A DNA stretch of 64,000 nucleotides, taken from the NCBI GenBank assembly GCA_036873135.1, contig JAPTYO010000003.1, forward strand, positions 32,457,263 to 32,521,262. The letters run 5' to 3'. The notes under the pieces were generated by a model that was not told the origin of the DNA, did no database searches, and saw nothing but the letters and a program-made list of their open reading frames with translations. Shown here one piece after another: positions 13,747 to 26,849 of the stretch; positions within the stretch are counted from its first letter, which is position 1; each line of letters begins with the position of its first letter. The stretch comes from Clarkia xantiana subsp. parviflora. Its lineage: Eukaryota > Streptophyta > Magnoliopsida > Myrtales > Onagraceae. The translations under genes and the position numbers were made by a program.

Positions 13747-13890
13747 AAATAAAAGTGATCTAGTATATCACGACGCCTTGAATTAATTAATTAAATGTTG
13801 ACGTAATCAAATCATGAACATCTAAATAGAGTATTTAGATCTTTCTGTCTCATACAGAGTATATGAAATGAATGAGAAGTTGACATAATC
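13747..13890. repeat. Dispersed repeat (copy A) related to the SINE-interrupted repeat at 14719-15215
   Basis: Motifs GATCTAGTATATCACGACG, TTGACGTAATCAAATCATG, ACATCTAAATAGAGTATTTA and GATCTTTCTGTCTCATACAG are matched in the same order at 14719-14799 plus 15145-15215. The two copies share about 140 bp. No ORF; identity unknown. Confidence 0.68.
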
Positions 13891-14718
13891 TCTTCTTATC
13901 ACGTTAACGCGTAATATTCACGTTCTCCTATTCATTTGTGAACATGTGTTAACGCGTTTACGGCTCGGTTGATCCGAAAGAAACGACAAATACAAATATA
14001 CAATAGAAAGTGTAAGAAAAGTATAGAATGTGAGATTTCCAGGTATGCTGCAAAATGAGGCTGTTTTCCTAAGACACCTAAACAAATCTCTTTGATATTA
14101 AAAGGAAAGGCCAGAGCTGTTTTACCAGTACAAAGCATCTAATCTAAGCCTTTAAATTAGTCTTCAAAAGTGGTTGAAAGTATTGATATTATCCAATCAA
14201 AACTACCCAAAATAGGAAAAGGCGAAAGAGAAAGGATGAGAAAATAGATGGCAAGTCCACAACAAGGGGAACAATGGCCCATATTAAATTAAATTATTAT
14301 TAATTGATAAAGCAACTCAATAATAATATCTTGTGGGCTCTTAGAGGATGTGGCCATGTCTAATATTGCTATTTTTAACTTTTTTTTTTTCTTCTTTTCT
14401 AAATTTAATTATCAAATAGCTCTACCAGGTCTAGGTCCACCGAGTTAACGATCCAATTTGAAAATTTTAGAACTAAATTAAACAAAAAATGTAGAAATAT
14501 ATTAAAAAGACTAAATTGAAAGAAAAAAACAATTACGTGTTATTTAATGGTCAAAATTAATTGTCAACTAAAATATGCACATAAAGTATACAAGTTCAAA
14601 TAGATTACACCAGAAATATGAAGAAAAAAATGTATCCCAAAAGCCAACGTAGATAAAAACATGTTGTACCAGAAAATATATACATAATTTAACTAAAGTG
14701 TTGAACTACGCATAGTAA
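13891..14718. other. Intergenic DNA, no gene recognised
   Basis: A 68-codon minus-strand open frame (13932-14138) has no recognisable domain. The stretch around 14040-14150 (GGCTGTTTTCCTAAGACACC) resembles sequence seen in degraded LTR retrotransposons, but I cannot support a family. Confidence 0.45.
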
Positions 14719-15215
14719 GCGATCTAGTATTTTACGACACCTTAAATTTAATATAAACAAATTGATGTAATTGCGTCGTGGGCAACTAAATAGAGTATTT
14801 CTTTTTTTTTTTAAATGAGATTGTAGTAATGATATTAAACCTAGCTCTCTACGTAATGTTTAGGCTTTTTTATTTCTGTTTTGATTTTTTTTCCGATCAG
14901 ATTTAGTGAACAACCAATGCATGCATCATTAACGTAACCACGTCAGCAACTTAGTATAGTTAAGAGGCCGAAAAGTTAAGTTAAGTTCTACTAGCCTCTT
15001 TATATGACTGATGTTGTATGTGAGCCATATAAGACCTGATAATTTTAATCAGTCCATAACAACATGACACCCCTAAAAGTTTTCAAACCTAGGACTTCAA
15101 ATACAAATCACACAGACAACTACTAAACTACCACCGCTGATGATAACTAAATAGAGTATTCAGATCTTTCTGTCACATAGTGCATTATGAAATAAATTTG
15201 ACGAAGTAATAGTTT
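14719..15215. repeat. Dispersed repeat (copy B), interrupted by a SINE
   Basis: Left part 14719-14799 and right part 15145-15215 together match the repeat at 13747-13890 in order. The intervening 345 bp is the SINE at 14800-15144. Confidence 0.7.
14800..15144 (-). mobile_element. Full-length SINE (copy 4) with perfect 16-bp target-site duplication
   Basis: AACTAAATAGAGTATT is present at 14784-14799 and 15145-15160, bounding the insert exactly. On the minus strand the head reads AGCGGTGGTAGTTTAGTAG (A box) and TAGGTTTGAAAAC (B box). The family body follows and ends in a poly(A) tail, seen as a T-run at about 14802-14812. The body aligns with the copies at 5276-6612 and 8026-8393. Insertion into a repeat whose uninterrupted sibling is at 13747-13890 gives an independent check of the boundaries. 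Confidence 0.93.
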
Positions 15216-15561
15216 AAAGAAAATGCATATAGTATGATATATAATTATCAACTTTATTACACATGGAAACGTTCCACGAAGGGGCAAACTGCAAATCAAG
15301 ATTCGATTGTTGTAGAGATGTTTAGACACGAAGGGACCAACATTGGCGACCACAATAATATGTGTATTTTGCAAGCTATGTTTGACCAGATTGAGTGTGT
15401 GGGTTCATACATACGCGTCTTGGTCCGACTCTGGTCTGCTCCTTTTTGTATGCTCGTTGCCACCACCAAGGATATATATACATAGGTAGGGAACCAAATT
15501 ACAAGCTATGTAATAATTAATATATGATATAGTGGTTCAGTATGTTACGTCTTAAATAATA

Positions 15562-16010
15562 GGGCTAAGAACGTATAAACTGTATGGAGTTTCACTAATA
15601 TTGAAATTTGGTGTCTCGGTATGATTACTTTAGAAAAGTCAATCCTGACTGTCAAATTCGACATCCCATGCACACTTGCCGGGACCATCACCTAAAGAGC
15701 CGGCCACTTCCGCACGAGTAAATCCCGCTCCGTTGTCGCTGGAAATTGTTTAACACCACTCTGTTGGAAACCTTTTCTTTTGGATGTTTAAGTTTTAGGG
15801 AAATTTTGGCGACTTTGTGAAAAGTAAAGAGAGTTTTGGATTATGAGTGAGCGAGTTGATGAAAATGATTGAATGGAGAGGAAAATACACGCAGAGACAC
15901 TCAAATTTCAACAAAAATGAAACCTAAGACTGTCCATTTTAACATTTTAAACTTCAGACACCAAATTTCAACATTGGGCAAAGTTAAAATAGTTTATAGG
16001 TTCTTAACCC
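15562..16010. mobile_element. Mutator-like MITE (family M, copy 1) with 9-bp target duplication
   Basis: The ends GGGCTAAGAACG and GGTTCTTAACCC are inverted. Flanks TAAATAATA (15553-15561) and AAAATAATA (16011-16019) agree at 8 of 9 positions. The interior carries TTGAAATTTGGTGTCTCGG, CCGTTGTCGCTGGAAATTG and CACCACTCTGTTGGAAA, shared with the copies at 22725-23216 and, inverted, 39683-40149. No transposase. The 9-bp duplication suggests a Mutator-type transposase. Confidence 0.82.
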
Positions 16011-16290
16011 AAAATAATAAGCTAGAGGTTTTAATCCGCACTTTATCCCATATAAACTCACATAATTAATCTAGATGGTGAACAATAATATTACGAATAT
16101 CGCCCTCTTGATTAGGTCTATAATCGTTAACATGCTAATTATGAATATTTTTTCATTATTCTCAAAGGCTCGGCAAAGTTTGAATCTAAAACGTCTAATT
16201 AATGAATAAAGAGTTGAATTGATACATCATATTATATGGTTACTTACATTACTTAGTATGCGTTCAATGTGAATACACTTTGTTTTTACT

Positions 16291-16467
16291 TTTTAGTTGA
16301 TATATATATATATTTAAAAAAAAAATAGGGTTCACTTATTTTTATGTAGTGCAATTAACTAAAAGACATGTTTGGTAAGTGAAGTAGGAAATAATAATAT
16401 GAAATTATGAGAAAAGAGAATAATGAATGTAATAATCATTCTTACGTAGCGTATTGTTTTTAGTTGA

Positions 16468-16498
<31 letters not shown>

Positions 16499-16630
16499 TT
16501 TTTATAATAGGGTTCACTTATTTTTATGTAGTGCAATATAGTAACGATATGTTTGGTAAATGAAATAGGAAATACTGAATATGAATATGAAATAATAAGA
16601 ATAGAGGATGATGAATGTAATAGTTATTAT
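16291..16630. repeat. Tandem duplication, unit about 166 bp
   Basis: TTTTAGTTGATATATATAT starts both units (16291 and 16457). GGGTTCACTTATTTTTATG, TAGTGCAAT and TGTTTGGTAA follow in each. A (TA)n run of different length lies at the front of each unit. No coding potential. Confidence 0.8.
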
Positions 16631-16639
16631 TAGGGAGAG

Positions 16640-17306
16640 CGTCAAGAATAATTTATGTAATGGTGAAATTGGAAATTTTATTACAAAGCACATTTTCGAA
16701 GTGATAGACCCATCCTAATTTAAAATACGAGTTTGAGCAAGTAAATAATATTTAAATTTTCATATGAATAGAACCTTGTACTTGACTAATTTATTTTAAT
16801 AATTTTTTTAAGGAAAGTTCATTTTTCAATAGAAAGGAGCCGTGGCAAAAAACCAAGGAATTTTTAATCCCATTCCCCGTATAATCGAAACTATAATGGG
16901 TAGATTACAAACTTGAGGAGGTAAATGACAATTAAATTTATTTGAGGACGAAATATACTTAATTTCCATAACTGTCCAGTAGCGTCGTTCGTTTTTCACT
17001 ACTCTTTCCGCTCTTGTCTGACTCTGAGATTAGTCTTGGTTCTTCCGATCTCATTCATCTCACCGCCGATAGTTCCCGCGGTCGCGCCAATCGCCGCCGG
17101 ATGCCGGCAACCGCTTCCACGCTTCCCTTACCGATCTCACATTCACTCAACAGCTCAGCAAGACCTGCCTCAGCTGAATCCCAAAAGAGCGCGCGATCGG
17201 ATCTCCAGACTCAAAAGTACAGTTTTGTATACCAATAAGGCAATAATCACCGTATCCGTTGATCAAAGGAACCTGAAGAGAAGTTTCGGAATTCAGTCTG
17301 ATAACG
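16640..17306 (+). promoter_or_regulatory. Promoter and 5' leader region of the ERV46/ERGIC3-like gene
   Basis: Composition shifts from AT-rich to mixed near 16980, and the 17000-17300 stretch looks like transcribed leader. The open frames at 17014-17238 and 17036-17353 are not conserved products and lie upstream of, or out of frame with, the true start at 17307. I see no clear TATA box, so the transcription start is not fixed. Confidence 0.45.
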
Positions 17307-20300
17307 ATGGATGGATTCATCGGCAAGCTCAGGAGCTTGGATGCTTATCCTAAAATCAATGAGGATTTCTACAGCCGTACGCTCTCCGGCGGCATTATCA
17401 CCCTTCTTTCCTCAGTTGTTATGATCCTTCTCTTCGTCTCTGAATTCCGTACGTTCTAACTCGTTATCTTGTTTCTGCTTCTGTTAATGCTTTTGATTTT
17501 CTCCCATTTGAGCTGCAATATAGTTACTTGATGATGGGATACTAATTAGAAAGTTGAACTTAGGGTCTGGCATTTCATAATTTTCATTTTGTTGATTTTT
17601 TGTTGGAATGCTGGATATAGGATTGGTATGTGAGTTGCTGGTCATAAGTAGTACTATTGCAGCTAAAATGTGCTGAAAATGGAAGGTTGCTTTTGCTAGA
17701 ACTTATGTGGGTATTTTAGTAGATTACTAGATTTAGATTATGTGTGGTTTTTCTGTTGCATTCAAGTATTTTATTGGGAAGTCATGTACTGAATTCATAT
17801 TTTTAAAAACTCAAATTTTGGCTGCAGGGTTGTATTTACATGCTGTGACTGAAACGGAGCTTATTGTTGATACTTCGAGAGGAGAGCATCTGCGGATCAA
17901 TGTAACGCCATTTAACCTGTCTTTCTTTGCGGTTTATTCAATTTGTCTTGATAACTTTTGAGTATCTTAAACTCAATGTTTGATTGCACTGGAAAAGTAA
18001 CTGTGACTTAAACACCCTTTGTGCATATTGCTCTTCTACTCGTAGACTTCTAAACGTATATAAATCTTGCTGACCTATCTCATTTAATGAACCTATACAC
18101 TAAAATGCGGTAAACCCATAACGTAGCTCCATTTTATTAAATTTTTCTTATTTCCAGTGATTAAGATGTAATTTCCTTGTGGCACTACCTTCGTTCATTA
18201 TTTTTAGTTACTTTGAGATATCGCAGGATCTCATTGATGGTTCCTTACTCAATATGTCTCTTAATTGTGGATTGCAGTTTGATGTCACGTTCCCGGCTCT
18301 AGCCTGTTCTATTCTCAGTCTTGATGCAATGGACATCAGTGGAGAGCAACACTTGGATGTAGTGAGTATTGCACCTTGTATGCAAGTGGATTTTAAATTG
18401 TTGTGCATAACCAAGTATTTCGCCAAGTAATATTCTCTCTCTTGGCTCTTATAAATGCCAAGAGTGATTGCTTACTTCAACTATGTGCTCGTGTATATGG
18501 CACACTTGAATATGTGCTAATTAAATGATATTTTTCTTATTTTTCAATTTTCATCATCTTGTAGAAGCATGACATTATCAAGAGAAGATTGGATGCCAAC
18601 GGCCATGTGAAAGAAGAACCTAGGAGTGATGGACTAGGGGCTCCCAAGGTTAGTTCTTTAACAATTAACAGATAACATGATTTTTGTCAGCTTGACTCTA
18701 AATGCATGAAAATACAGAGCTCGAGTTACTGACAGGTTCCTGCACTTATGTTTAAATTAACCTATTTAAGTATTTGGCTTGCTACAAATGGATATGCAAT
18801 CAAATTGCAATATAGGAAATACATCTTCACTGGTAGAGTCAGGAATCCATTCCTTACTATATTTTAACTAGTTGTATGACTTCATCTTTATAGTTGTATA
18901 TGCACAATATTTGGTTGCTGATTTCATAAACACTATAGGATTCTGATGTACTTGTTGATAGGATATTTTATTGTCAATTTATTAGTTGCAATGAGATACG
19001 TTGTTTGAATTTGAGACTCTATTTGGTTTGTTCTGTTGAAACAGGTCGAAAAGCCTTTGCAGAAACATGGTGGAAGGCTTGAGCACAATGAAACATATTG
19101 TGGTTCATGCTATGGTGCTGAGAAAGTATGGTCTCTTTCCAAACATAGTATCGAAATACTTCCATATTAACTTGTTTAGCTTGTATTTTATTACTTTGTT
19201 ATGGGTCTGGTTTGGATGTTTATCTCCAGGTTTGTGTTGTATGGGTTTTTCATGGATAGTGTCTTCATAACAACTAAAGAAAAGGAGTATCATCAAATTT
19301 TAAGCTCAGACAAACTATTTAATTCGAAAAGGATGGAAACTTATACGTCAGTTATACAGTTATACTTGAGAAATATATGTTTGTGTAGGTAGAAGACAGA
19401 GGCTTAAGTGTTTTTCAGTTCAGCTGATGGATATTGAAATTTCTCTAAGGGAGATATAATCGCGGAGTTGATCTATAATTACTATCATTTAATTGAAATA
19501 GTATGATATCAAGCTGTGTAGGATTCCTTGGGCTATTTGACAATTGAAATTGGGTGAACTGTACTCTTCTGGGAGCAAGAATTAACAAAGTTAAAATTGT
19601 GAATATGTGAAAAGACACTTACAGTAATAAGCCTTTAACAGCCTCTTGAGCTTTCAGAATAGATGACAATGTTCTTTATTTTGACTGGTGCTTGGACCAA
19701 GGCACTGTTTATTCTCTTGTTACTTGTGTTCTACTTGATAGGCCATAGGAAATGAGATGGTCTTTTAGAATTAAAAAATAATCTGAAACTATAGGTTCAT
19801 TTTGCTAACATTCGATCTTTATAATCACACTTTTGAAATCCAGAGATTGTTGTAATTTTGTCTCTTCTCACCTTTATTTATCATGATTCGTGAAATATAT
19901 ACCAGAATCCAGATATTGTCGTCGTGGAGACATTTTGAATTGGAAAGTCTCAGAAATCTTTAAGACTTGGGAGCCATTTTAAAACTATTTTATGTTAGTT
20001 GTTTGAGGATACCCCAACATATATTGATGTTTATGGTTGTAACTGACTGGTTATATTCAGGTTGTTACTTTATTCCTAGTATATGGTGGTAGGTAATTTG
20101 GAGAACCAGTATGAGAATTCGTGATTAATTCTTTATCAAGTAACACATAAAATAGTAAAATTTCGTTTTAGCTCTTTCTAATTCTAGTACTACCTTATAG
20201 TTGCTGAATTGCATTTCATTGTCCCTTTAAGTAGAATCTTGATTTGTTTGCTTCACTTGCTGTCTCTAATTTTCAATGCTTCCTTTTATGTTGGTCATAT

Positions 20301-22465
20301 AACATCTTTTGATTATCTTGGAGGTTTGCTACAGTAGGCAATGGCGGTTTTTTTTATTATTTTAAAAATGGATCGCAGTTACAAAGTCACTATCATTTTG
20401 TTTTTGCAGTCAGATGAACATTGTTGTAATACTTGTGAAGAAGTTCGGGAAGCATATAGCAAGAAAGGATGGGCCGTTTCAGATCCCGATGGTATTGATC
20501 AGGTACGCATTATTGTTAAAGCTATTACACTGTTGATATTGGTCCAAACCATCTGAATAAATTCAATTTATATCTCTGTCATCTGATGTCAGCGTTAAGA
20601 ACCTAAAAACAGTCACTACTATAGGTAATGTTGCTAATTGCTGTCCTAGATTTAAAATGTTGATATTCGCGATCTCAACTATCAGATTGATTGATTTTCA
20701 CATTTTCTCTTAAAATTGGCGTAACAAAAACATGTTTTTTAAGCATCAAATAAGCCTAAACCATGAGCAACACATCTGATATTTCGGAAAAGTGGAAAAA
20801 ACATGTTTTTGTTGCGTAAAACGCCAATTTTAACACCAAATTCAGTTGAAAAAAGTGGATATCAGCCAATCTGATAGTTGGGACACCGAATATCAACATT
20901 TTAAATCTGGGAAAGCGATTAGCAACATGACATATAGTTGAGACTGTTTTTAGGTTTTTAACCCCTGATTTTATAACCTTATTTTATCATAACTTTATGA
21001 GTGTATGGCATTCCTATGTTTAATAACTTTGGATTCTTCTTTAGAGAGAATCCTTGCATTCATAATCCAAAAGTGCCGCGACAATGAAACTGTCTGTTGG
21101 TCTAGTTGTTCCCAATGATTGTAACTGGACTAATTGGAGTGAAGAATCTTTCTTTATACTTAAAATCTTTGGTTTCTGTGATCTGCCTTGCTTTGCCAAA
21201 GAGAAAACTTGTAATGTGAAATGTTCCTGAATCCTTCTGATGTGTACCCTGCAGTGCAAAAGAGAAGGCTACCTACAGAGGATCAAAGACGAAGAAGGAG
21301 AAGGATGCAATATGTACGGATTTATAGAAGTGAATAAAGTGGCAGGAAATTTTCACTTTGCCCCCGGTAAAAGCTTTCAGCAATCAAATATCCATGTCCA
21401 CGATCTCCTAGCATTCCACAAGGACAGCTTTAATGTACGGTGTGTTGCTGCTTTTGGTTTAATTTTTATTTTATAAAATTTTAAACAGATGCATTGATTA
21501 CTAATATGTATTATTCGTGTCTTATATATATCTTAACATGTGACACAGATAAGTCACAAGATTAACAGGCTTGCTTTTGGAGAATACTTCCCGGGTGCCG
21601 TGAATCCTCTTGATGGGTATAGCTCCATTCTTTATAAACCAATTATTGCAGTGAACTTACTTAGCTCTACTATTCATTGTTCCGAATATTTACCATTTTT
21701 TTTACGAGTGCAGAGTAGATTGGACTCAACCAACACCTAGTGGAATGTATCAGTATTTCATCAAGGTCGGTATATATCGATTTATAAACCCTAAATTACA
21801 AAAGCTTTTGCTGATAGATCAGAAAATGTGTTGCTTACTGCTTATAGGTGGTACCGACTGTGTATACAGATGTGAGCGGGCAGATTATTCAGTCTAATCA
21901 GGTAATTTTAGAACCGGAAAAAAATTGGCATCTCTTATGTATGTATATATACATCTAAATTATTTTCCGCTTCTAGTTCTCGGCGACTGAACACTTCAGG
22001 GGCGCAGAAATAGGGCAGCTTCAATCCCTTCCCGGAGTTTTCTTCTTTTATGACCTGTCTCCTATCAAGGTAGGGTTTAGGGTTTAGCTTCATTCAATGT
22101 TTTTGAAGAATTTTGGATGAATTTCCTTTTTCTGATTCGATTCACATATTTGCAGGTTACTTTTACCGAAGAACACGTCTCGTTTCTACATTTCCTGACA
22201 AACGTGTGCGCTATAATCGGAGGTATATCTTTTAGCTACTGCCTCTTTCCACATTTAGCTAGCATGAGACTGCAAAGTTTGCTTATGAACATGATGATAC
22301 TGGGAAAAAAAACTGTATTTGAAATCCAAGCAAACCAAAGTTGTGATTTTATTTATTGTATCGGGTTGAGCAGGTATTTTTACGGTATCCGGGATCCTAG
22401 ATTCTTTCGTATACCACGGTCAGAGGGCGATCAAGAAGAAGATGGAGATCGGAAAGTTCAGTTGA
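17307..22465 (+). CDS. ERV46/ERGIC3-like ER-Golgi vesicle protein, 13 exons
   Basis: Exons: 17307-17448, 17828-17901, 18278-18361, 18565-18648, 19045-19125, 20410-20502, 21255-21434, 21549-21616, 21714-21765, 21848-21901, 21977-22069, 22156-22222, 22374-22465. All have GT..AG borders and compatible phases; 1164 coding bases give 387 residues, the usual length for the plant family. The N-terminus has the family pattern (LRSLDAYPKINEDFYSRTLS), then a membrane segment (about 26-48) and FDVTFPALACS. A lumenal domain holds the cysteine cluster ETYCGSCYGAE...HCCNTCEEVREAY and NFHFAPGKSFQQS. A second membrane segment (HFLTNVCAIIGGIFTVSGIL) and a short lysine-bearing cytosolic tail follow. Relatives cycle between ER and Golgi with ERV41, as cargo receptors in COPI/COPII transport. 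The name has nothing to do with endogenous retroviruses. Intron 6 carries a MITE. Intact. Confidence 0.95.
20591..20964. mobile_element. Hairpin MITE inside intron 6 of the ERV46-like gene
   Basis: The left arm (GTTAAGAACCTAAAAACAGTC, then TAATGTTGCTAATTGCTGTC, GATTTAAAATGTTGATATTC) is repeated as its complement in the right arm (GAATATCAACATTTTAAATC, GCGATTAGCAACATGACATA, GACTGTTTTTAGGTTTTTAA). Each arm is over 100 bp, so the whole could fold into one long hairpin. Termini resemble the family M elements (GGTTAAGAACC). CTGAT occurs just outside both ends, but a full target duplication is not clear. Confidence 0.85.
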
Positions 22466-22724
22466 TTCGGATTTGTTTCATGTGAAAGTAGACGAGAAGC
22501 TGATATTGGAAATGAAGAGGGGTTAGGTTACAGCCACAGGACCAAATATATTTATTGATTGATGAACCAAAAAGAGTTGGTTTCTTACTGTTTTCTCAGA
22601 CTTTATATTTAGTGTCAGTAAGTAGTATTTATTGTTCTAGACATTCACTTTTCAGTTCTATGAAATGCGATTTAACTCAGTTTGGAAACAGGATATTTAC
22701 GAACATGTATTTATCTGGTTTTAA

Positions 22725-23216
22725 GGGTTAAGAGCGTATATTATAAAGTTTCACCAATGTTGAAATTTGGTGTCTGACGTTAAAATGAAGTGTACTAGGT
22801 TTCGTTTTTGTTCAAATTTGGTGTATCGGTGTGATTACTTTAAAGAAACCAATTCCGACGAATATGAATGTCAAATGTAACCTGCCATGCACGCTCCCTT
22901 CTCGTCACCTTACCGGGACGTCACCTAAGAAACCGCCCACATCTACGCAAGTAATCGCGCTCCGTTGTCGCTGAAAATTGCTCCACACCACTCTGTTGGA
23001 AAACTTTTTTTTTTTATGTTCAAGTTTTGGGAAAATTTGGTGATTTTGTGAAAAGTAAAGAGTGATAGATTATGAGTGAAAAGACGCACGGATACACTGA
23101 ATTTCAACAAAAGTGTAACCTGAGAATTTCATTTTTAACATTTCAAACTTCAGACACCAAATTTTAACATTGTTGAAACTTCAGACAATTTATAAGTGCT
23201 TAATCCTAGTTTAAAA
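22725..23216. mobile_element. Mutator-like MITE (family M, copy 2), just downstream of the ERV46-like gene
   Basis: It begins GGGTTAAGAGCG at 22725 and ends AGTGCTTAATCC at 23216. Flanks TGGTTTTAA and TAGTTTAAA agree at 7 of 9 positions. Interior motifs TTGAAATTTGGTGTCTG, GCGCTCCGTTGTCGCTG and CACCACTCTGTTGGAAAAC match copy 1. It lies about 260 bp after the stop codon, so it may fall in or near the 3' UTR. Confidence 0.8.
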
Positions 23217-26200
23217 CCAACGGTAGAGTTAAAAAAAAAAAAATCAATACTATTTCAGGCTTTCAGCATGCTGCAAAGCTTAATTTCCGAGAAATTCAAA
23301 ATATACGGTTAAATAATATTATTTGATTACACTTGTATTTATTTCATTTCATTTTATAATGATATTCTTTTTTTTCTTTTTTTTTGTTATCTTTATTCAC
23401 TTTTGTTTACCATCAAAATACAACTTTTTAAAATTAAATACCAAAATAAGCTAGCAGTTTCGAAAATGGAGAGGGACAAAAATATTTTCAGTTTATTTAA
23501 TGTGGCATCTTTAGTTAGATTTATAATTTCAAATTTGAAGAAAACAACTCCTTTTACCCGTTTTTTCGGTAATATTACATTTTATATCAAAGTTATTATA
23601 TATTTATATATGACATAATCTATGCAATTAACACTATATATAATGTCCATTTTGACATTTGCAGTTTTGCACACGTGAAAGTAGTAAAGAAAATATGATT
23701 CAAAATGTCAGCAAAGCAGCTTTTGCAATTAATTTACCTTTTGTGCAAAATAAATAAATAAATTACATAGCTTTTGAGTCTCAATGAAAACAAAGCCAAA
23801 AAAAAAAAAAAAGAAAATCCATACAGATCGTCTAGAAACTAATTATCTATGGGCACAATTTATTATTTGAAATAATTACTCTCTCACTGTTCTTGGTCAA
23901 CCAAAAATATAAATAGATTTATTTATTTTTCAACATCAGATCATGAATAATTTGATTTTTTTTTCTTCATAGAAAATATGCATAAAATAATTCACTTTGA
24001 ATGTTGCATTTTAACTCTTATTATCTTTAGATATTTATTTAAGCAAAATATATGATATAGCAGTTTAGCATTTTGTTTATTAAATAGCTATCTTGAGCTT
24101 GAGTTTTAAGAATGATAAAATATTCATAATTGATATTTTATCTTTTACGTTTCAAGATGTGAGCAATAATTATTTTAAAATTTGATATCTAAAACAAATT
24201 TGAAAAATATTATGTAAGAGTTATAAATTTCACATAAAGCTATATTATTATTATTATTATATATATATTTCTCATGAGCCGCACGTGTGTTTGAAATTGA
24301 ATCACAAATAATACTATTTGAAAGAGCTGCCTTGACAGTTTTGAGTTTTGACTATTGCAATTGGAAGACGGCTGAGTAAAAAATTTCTTGGATGGATTAG
24401 TTATTATCATAGCCTATTTGTTTATATAACTTGAGTAAAAAGTCGATTTTTTTTTTTATTTTTTATGTGATATATATAATAGATAATGAATGAGATTTTT
24501 AAAAATAAAAAATAATGAAATCTCAACTATCTCAACATATCTGATTTAAGGATTAAAAAATGGACTTAATTTTAATCAAATATTTATTAAACTAAAGAAA
24601 AGATGCCAAAATAGAACCATTTTCCAGACAATATTATGTTGCCACGGCACGTTGAAAAATCAACGGTCAAATTGAAAGCTAATTAAGTAATTAGTGTGCA
24701 TAATATATGTTGCGATGAATCAGATCAAAAAAATCAGTTTATTACTTTTCCTTTGACAAGATTGTAATCCCATTTATATTAATGAAAAATTACTTTAATT
24801 AATAACTCCTTTTCACACGGATTATCTTGTTGTGACATTTATAAATCAATGACGAAGGGTCAAATTGGAGGCTAATTGCATACGTTGCATGTATATGTAA
24901 TCAACTTTTAGTATCTTGACCATTTTCTTTTAGAAAGACAATTCTAATTTACCTACTACTCTGTAGGAATGACAAATGCTTACGCGGACACAATATGAAA
25001 ACTTATAAAAAAAACGTGTTTGTGCAAATATATGATAAAATAATAACATAATTTACACAATGTAATTTCGCGTATCGTATTCGTATTTAGGTATCATAAC
25101 ACGACATATACGCTAACATGATAAAAGTGTGCTCATATCTATAGCAAGCGAAGGTAGAAGCTAGCAAACTATCGCAAAAAAACTTATTTCTCAAGTATAA
25201 TCAGTGCGGATGTATGCTCTATAATGAGGTGACAAACGTCACTCTATTATCGAGTATTTTTATTGAGACACTAGTTTATTCTTACAGAAAAATATACAAC
25301 GAACCCTCATTATTTTAGTCTAAGACTCTCATTATTTCGTGTGAGATACTAAGACCCTATTATTATGTTGTAAAAACCACATTATTATTTTGTAGCACTC
25401 TCATATTTATTCCATTTAGAAAAAGCTTATCAATTGTAAGTTTTGAGGCTTTTAACTCTAAGAGTACTATTGTAAATATTATTATTTGCATATCTTTTGC
25501 TAGAATATGAATTGTAATTACGTCTACAATCTAACGTCATACGAGAGGTCTAATAGGGAAAAGTATGTAAATCGTACAACATGCTTGAAAAAGATGGTTT
25601 TTTGTACCAATATGTTTTAATATGTGCAAATGTTTCGAAACAATGGTAATTGATACTTCTTTCAATCTTCCGCCCAAAATTACTGTCAATACATTTTAAT
25701 TTTAAAAATTCACCGAATAATTTGATAAAGTTCAAAATCAATAACTAACAACTTATACTAGTGTTACTATAATGTCACTATCTCGATTGAGAATCAACTG
25801 ATCCACAATCAATATTGGTCTGATTTGACTGGATTTTAATACTTATATAAAAATTAGGACTTATTAGTGATATTTTGAAAACTAATCAGTTAATTTTGTA
25901 TATTTAAAATATATTTAATGATAATTTTGTATAGATAATTGAAGGAAAGTACTAATTTCATTATTTTAAAACATACATATTTTAAACATATTAGTATCAA
26001 ACATCATATTTTTTAAACATGTTATACATCATTTTCATAACAATGTTTAATCATCGATTTTTCCCCCCATAAAGTACCTCCATTTTAACACCCGGCTCCG
26101 CAACTGAATATGATTCCATCTTGAGAGTCACTTTGCTATCCAAAAATCCTATATATTTTACCATTCTTATGTGATTCATTTTCGAAAACTTTCAATCTAA

Positions 26201-26514
26201 TAATTAATTTTTTAATCGATTGTATTGTTAAAAGCAAAATTGAAATAATAAATAAAAATGAGATATTTTATTTATATATTAAAAACATAATATAACAACA
26301 AACAAATAATCAAGATATTTAATTGAAATAAAATAAATTTGCAGTAGTACTGTGACACGTGAAGGAACTGCAATAATACACGTTCCGATTTAGCCCAATT
26401 CTCTCGCAATAGCGAATTGTGTGAACGTAATTTTATCAACTTTTGAAGCATTAACATATCTTTCAATTCGGAAATTATCTATATTCAGATTCAGCTGATC
26501 ATAATAACGGCTGA
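23217..26514. other. AT-rich intergenic DNA between the ERV46-like gene and VQ gene 1
   Basis: No convincing ORF or transposon with ends. It holds microsatellite-like runs (TTA and TA near 24245-24270) and the motif TCAACGGTCAAA at 24660-24671, which recurs near both VQ genes. Part of this may be 3' flank of VQ gene 1, which is transcribed towards it. Confidence 0.55.
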
Positions 26515-26790
26515 TCAATCCCATGTCTGACACAATTCATCGACCGGCGGCAACTCCTTCATCAACCGGTCGAACTCTCTTATCGACCAATTTCTGTCGA
26601 GAACCGCCGATGACTTTTCAACTGCCGCCGTCCTTCTTCTTCTTCTCTCACCGGAGCCGCCGCCTGAAACAAGTGCGTCTTTTCCGGTGAGCTTCTGAAC
26701 CACCGACTTGAAGTTTCCGGCGTCGGTCTCCACGTACTCTGTGTTTATGAAAACCACCTTCATCGGCTCTTTCCTGCCGCTTTGAGACAT
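26515..26790 (-). CDS. VQ-motif protein 1 (91 aa)
   Basis: A single-exon gene of 91 residues. The VQ signature FxxxVQxLTG is present as FKSVVQKLTG at residues 27-36. The N-terminus KVVFINTEYVETDAGNF and the C-terminus LDRNWSIREFDRLMKELPPVDELCQTW resemble the small VQ1/VQ10-type plant proteins. VQ proteins are nuclear cofactors that bind WRKY factors through the VQ motif, and some are MAP kinase substrates; lack of introns is usual for them. The arginine run ERRRRR (about 48-53) could act as a nuclear signal. The paralogue at 31439-31711 differs mainly in this linker. The start at 26790 is the first ATG and aligns with the paralogue's start. Confidence 0.93.
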   Translation of the reverse strand: MSQSGRKEPMKVVFINTEYVETDAGNFKSVVQKLTGKDALVSGGGSGERRRRRTAAVEKSSAVLDRNWSIREFDRLMKELPPVDELCQTWD

Positions 26791-26847
26791 GATATTGTTT
26801 AACCTTTTAAATATAGTATTATATTATAATATGAAGTGTAAGCATAA

Positions 26848-26849
26848 CT

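Noticed and set aside
17014..17353. Upstream frames of 74 and 105 codons before the ERV46-like gene
   Set aside because: They overlap in two frames, contain no family motif and lie in the probable leader. The conserved N-terminus starts at 17307 in another frame.
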